Positions 11,277 through 12,330 of a DNA stretch of 12,330 nt are shown here, piece after piece. The DNA is taken from NCBI GenBank assembly GCA_945835425.1, contig CAMAJC010000024.1, positions 1 to 12,330 on the forward strand, in the 5' to 3' direction. The notes under the pieces were generated by a model, which saw nothing but the letters and a program-made list of their open reading frames with translations, made no database searches and was not told the DNA's origin. The first letter of the stretch is position 1. Each line of letters opens with the position of its first letter. The position numbers were made by a program, and so were the translations under genes. This stretch comes from an uncultured Clostridia bacterium. GTDB lineage: Bacteria; Bacillota; Clostridia; Oscillospirales; Ruminococcaceae.

Positions 11277-12330
11277 ATGGCTGTTTTCAGAATCTACGTC
11301 GAAAAGAAACCGGAGTTTGCCGTTGAGGCCGGCTCTGTCCGCCACGACATCTCCACCCTCGGCATCAAGGTAAAAAGTGTCCGCCTCTTCAACCGGTATG
11401 ATGTTGAAGGCATTGACCAGGAGACCTTTGAGACCGCATCCCGCACGATCTTTTCCGAACCGGCAGTCGACACCATTTCGGCAGAGCTGCCTGCCCTGAC
11501 CGCATCCCAGCGGCTGCTGGCGGTCGAATACCTGCCCGGCCAGTTTGACCAGAGAGCGGATTCCTGCGAACAGTGTATCCAGATCATGACCCAGGGCGAC
11601 CGTCCCCGCGTCCGCAACGCCCGCGTCTACCTGTTTGACGGCGAAATCTCCGACGAGGAGTTTGAGACCATCAAGGGCACCCTCATCAACCCGGTCGAAG
11701 CGAGAGAAGCTTCCCTCGAAAAATTCGAGACCCTGGCTGTCAGCTACGATATCCCCACCACCGTCAAGACCCTCGACGGCTTTATCGACCTGACCGATGA
11801 AGAGCTGGCCGGATTCATCGTCTCCTATGGCCTTGCCATGGACTTCGACGATATCAGCTTCTGCCAGCGGTACTTCCGCTACATCGAGCACCGCGATCCC
11901 ACCATCACCGAGATTCGCCTGATCGACACCTACTGGTCCGACCACTGCCGCCATACCACCTTCGGCACCATCATCGACAATGTCGAGATCGAAGACCCGG
12001 CTGTCCGCGCTTCTTATGAACGCTACCTGGCCGCCAGAGAAGAACTGTATGTGGGCAAGAACAAGCCCATGACCCTGATGGATATCGCGGTTATCGGCGC
12101 CAAGAAGCTGAAAAAAGACGGCATCCTGACCGATCTGGACGAGTCCGACGAGATCAACGCCTGCACCGTCAAGGTTGAGGTCGATGTGGACGGCACCCCC
12201 GAAAAGTGGCTGCTGCTCTTTAAGAACGAGACCCATAACCATCCGACCGAAATCGAGCCGTTCGGCGGCGCTGCGACCTGCCTCGGCGGCGCAATCCGCG
12301 ACCCGCTGTCCGGCAGAAGCTATGTCTATC
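11277..12330 (+). CDS. purL: Phosphoribosylformylglycinamidine synthase, single-chain (5' part)
   Basis: PurL converts FGAR to FGAM with glutamine and ATP, the fourth step of purine synthesis. Only the first 351 codons are in the window; the long clostridial single-chain form is over 1,200 residues. The N-terminal PurS-like domain is MAVFRIYVEKKPEF onward. The linker and synthetase start show DTYWSDHCRHTTF at 217-229 and the nucleotide-binding KNETHNHPTEIEPFGG at 316-331, with ATCLGGAIRD at 333-342. GGAAGGA lies 9 nt upstream of the ATG at 11277. An in-frame ATG at 11259 overlaps that region and has no ribosome site of its own. The frame is clean to the edge. Its own promoter and a terminator-like leader hairpin suggest controlled read-through. 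Confidence 0.96.
   Translation, partial: MAVFRIYVEKKPEFAVEAGSVRHDISTLGIKVKSVRLFNRYDVEGIDQETFETASRTIFSEPAVDTISAELPALTASQRLLAVEYLPGQFDQRADSCEQCIQIMTQGDRPRVRNARVYLFDGEISDEEFETIKGTLINPVEAREASLEKFETLAVSYDIPTTVKTLDGFIDLTDEELAGFIVSYGLAMDFDDISFCQRYFRYIEHRDPTITEIRLIDTYWSDHCRHTTFGTIIDNVEIEDPAVRASYERYLAAREELYVGKNKPMTLMDIAVIGAKKLKKDGILTDLDESDEINACTVKVEVDVDGTPEKWLLLFKNETHNHPTEIEPFGGAATCLGGAIRDPLSGRSYVY

Noticed and set aside
11244..12242. 332-codon minus-strand ORF antisense to purL
   Set aside because: The plus strand encodes unmistakable PurL; the antisense product is a low-complexity shadow.

Overview
The window is a compact chromosomal segment from a low-G+C-phylum (Firmicutes/Bacillota) anaerobe, most likely a member of class Clostridia near the Oscillospiraceae/Ruminococcaceae. 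The evidence is indirect: strong AGGAGG-type ribosome sites, sigma-A promoters with 17-bp spacers, SpoVG, a fused CoaBC, the long single-chain PurL, and short HPr-like proteins. No insertion sequence, tRNA, rRNA, CRISPR array or phage gene is visible. The content is mostly core metabolism and cell-envelope genes with a few uncharacterised small proteins.

Layout. Left block, minus strand, read from right to left: a two-TM DUF6106-like membrane protein, acpS, an Imm-5-like protein, a tiny two-TM protein, coaBC, and a single-domain PAS-like protein (42-3529). A candidate promoter for this block lies at 3586-3614. spoVG (3798-4172, plus strand) follows behind its own extended -10 promoter and an inverted repeat, and ends in a bidirectional terminator shared with the next block. 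The second minus block is pgi followed by a small P-loop protein (4231-6090), with a good promoter at 6320-6348. Then comes a secreted D-Ala-D-Ala carboxypeptidase (6526-7749, minus).

The most unusual region is 7918-9467: four tandem minus-strand genes for small HPr-like proteins. All keep the Ser46-type K-S-(L/I)-(M/L)-G site, but all lack the His15 phosphorylation site and its Arg partner, so they cannot be ordinary PTS phosphocarriers. A divergent promoter pair (9578-9642) separates this cluster from mtaB (9830-11137, plus). The purL promoter is inside the 3' end of mtaB, and its leader holds a terminator-like hairpin. purL runs off the right edge.

A second theme is a family of at least six dispersed intergenic palindromes built on TTTTCCC...GGGAAAA, near positions 1, 511, 2051, 6173, 6500 and 8211. 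The T-run comes before the stem and the A-run after it, so they do not have intrinsic-terminator polarity. The outer arms of the two best copies differ in sequence but stay self-complementary, which points to selection for a hairpin.
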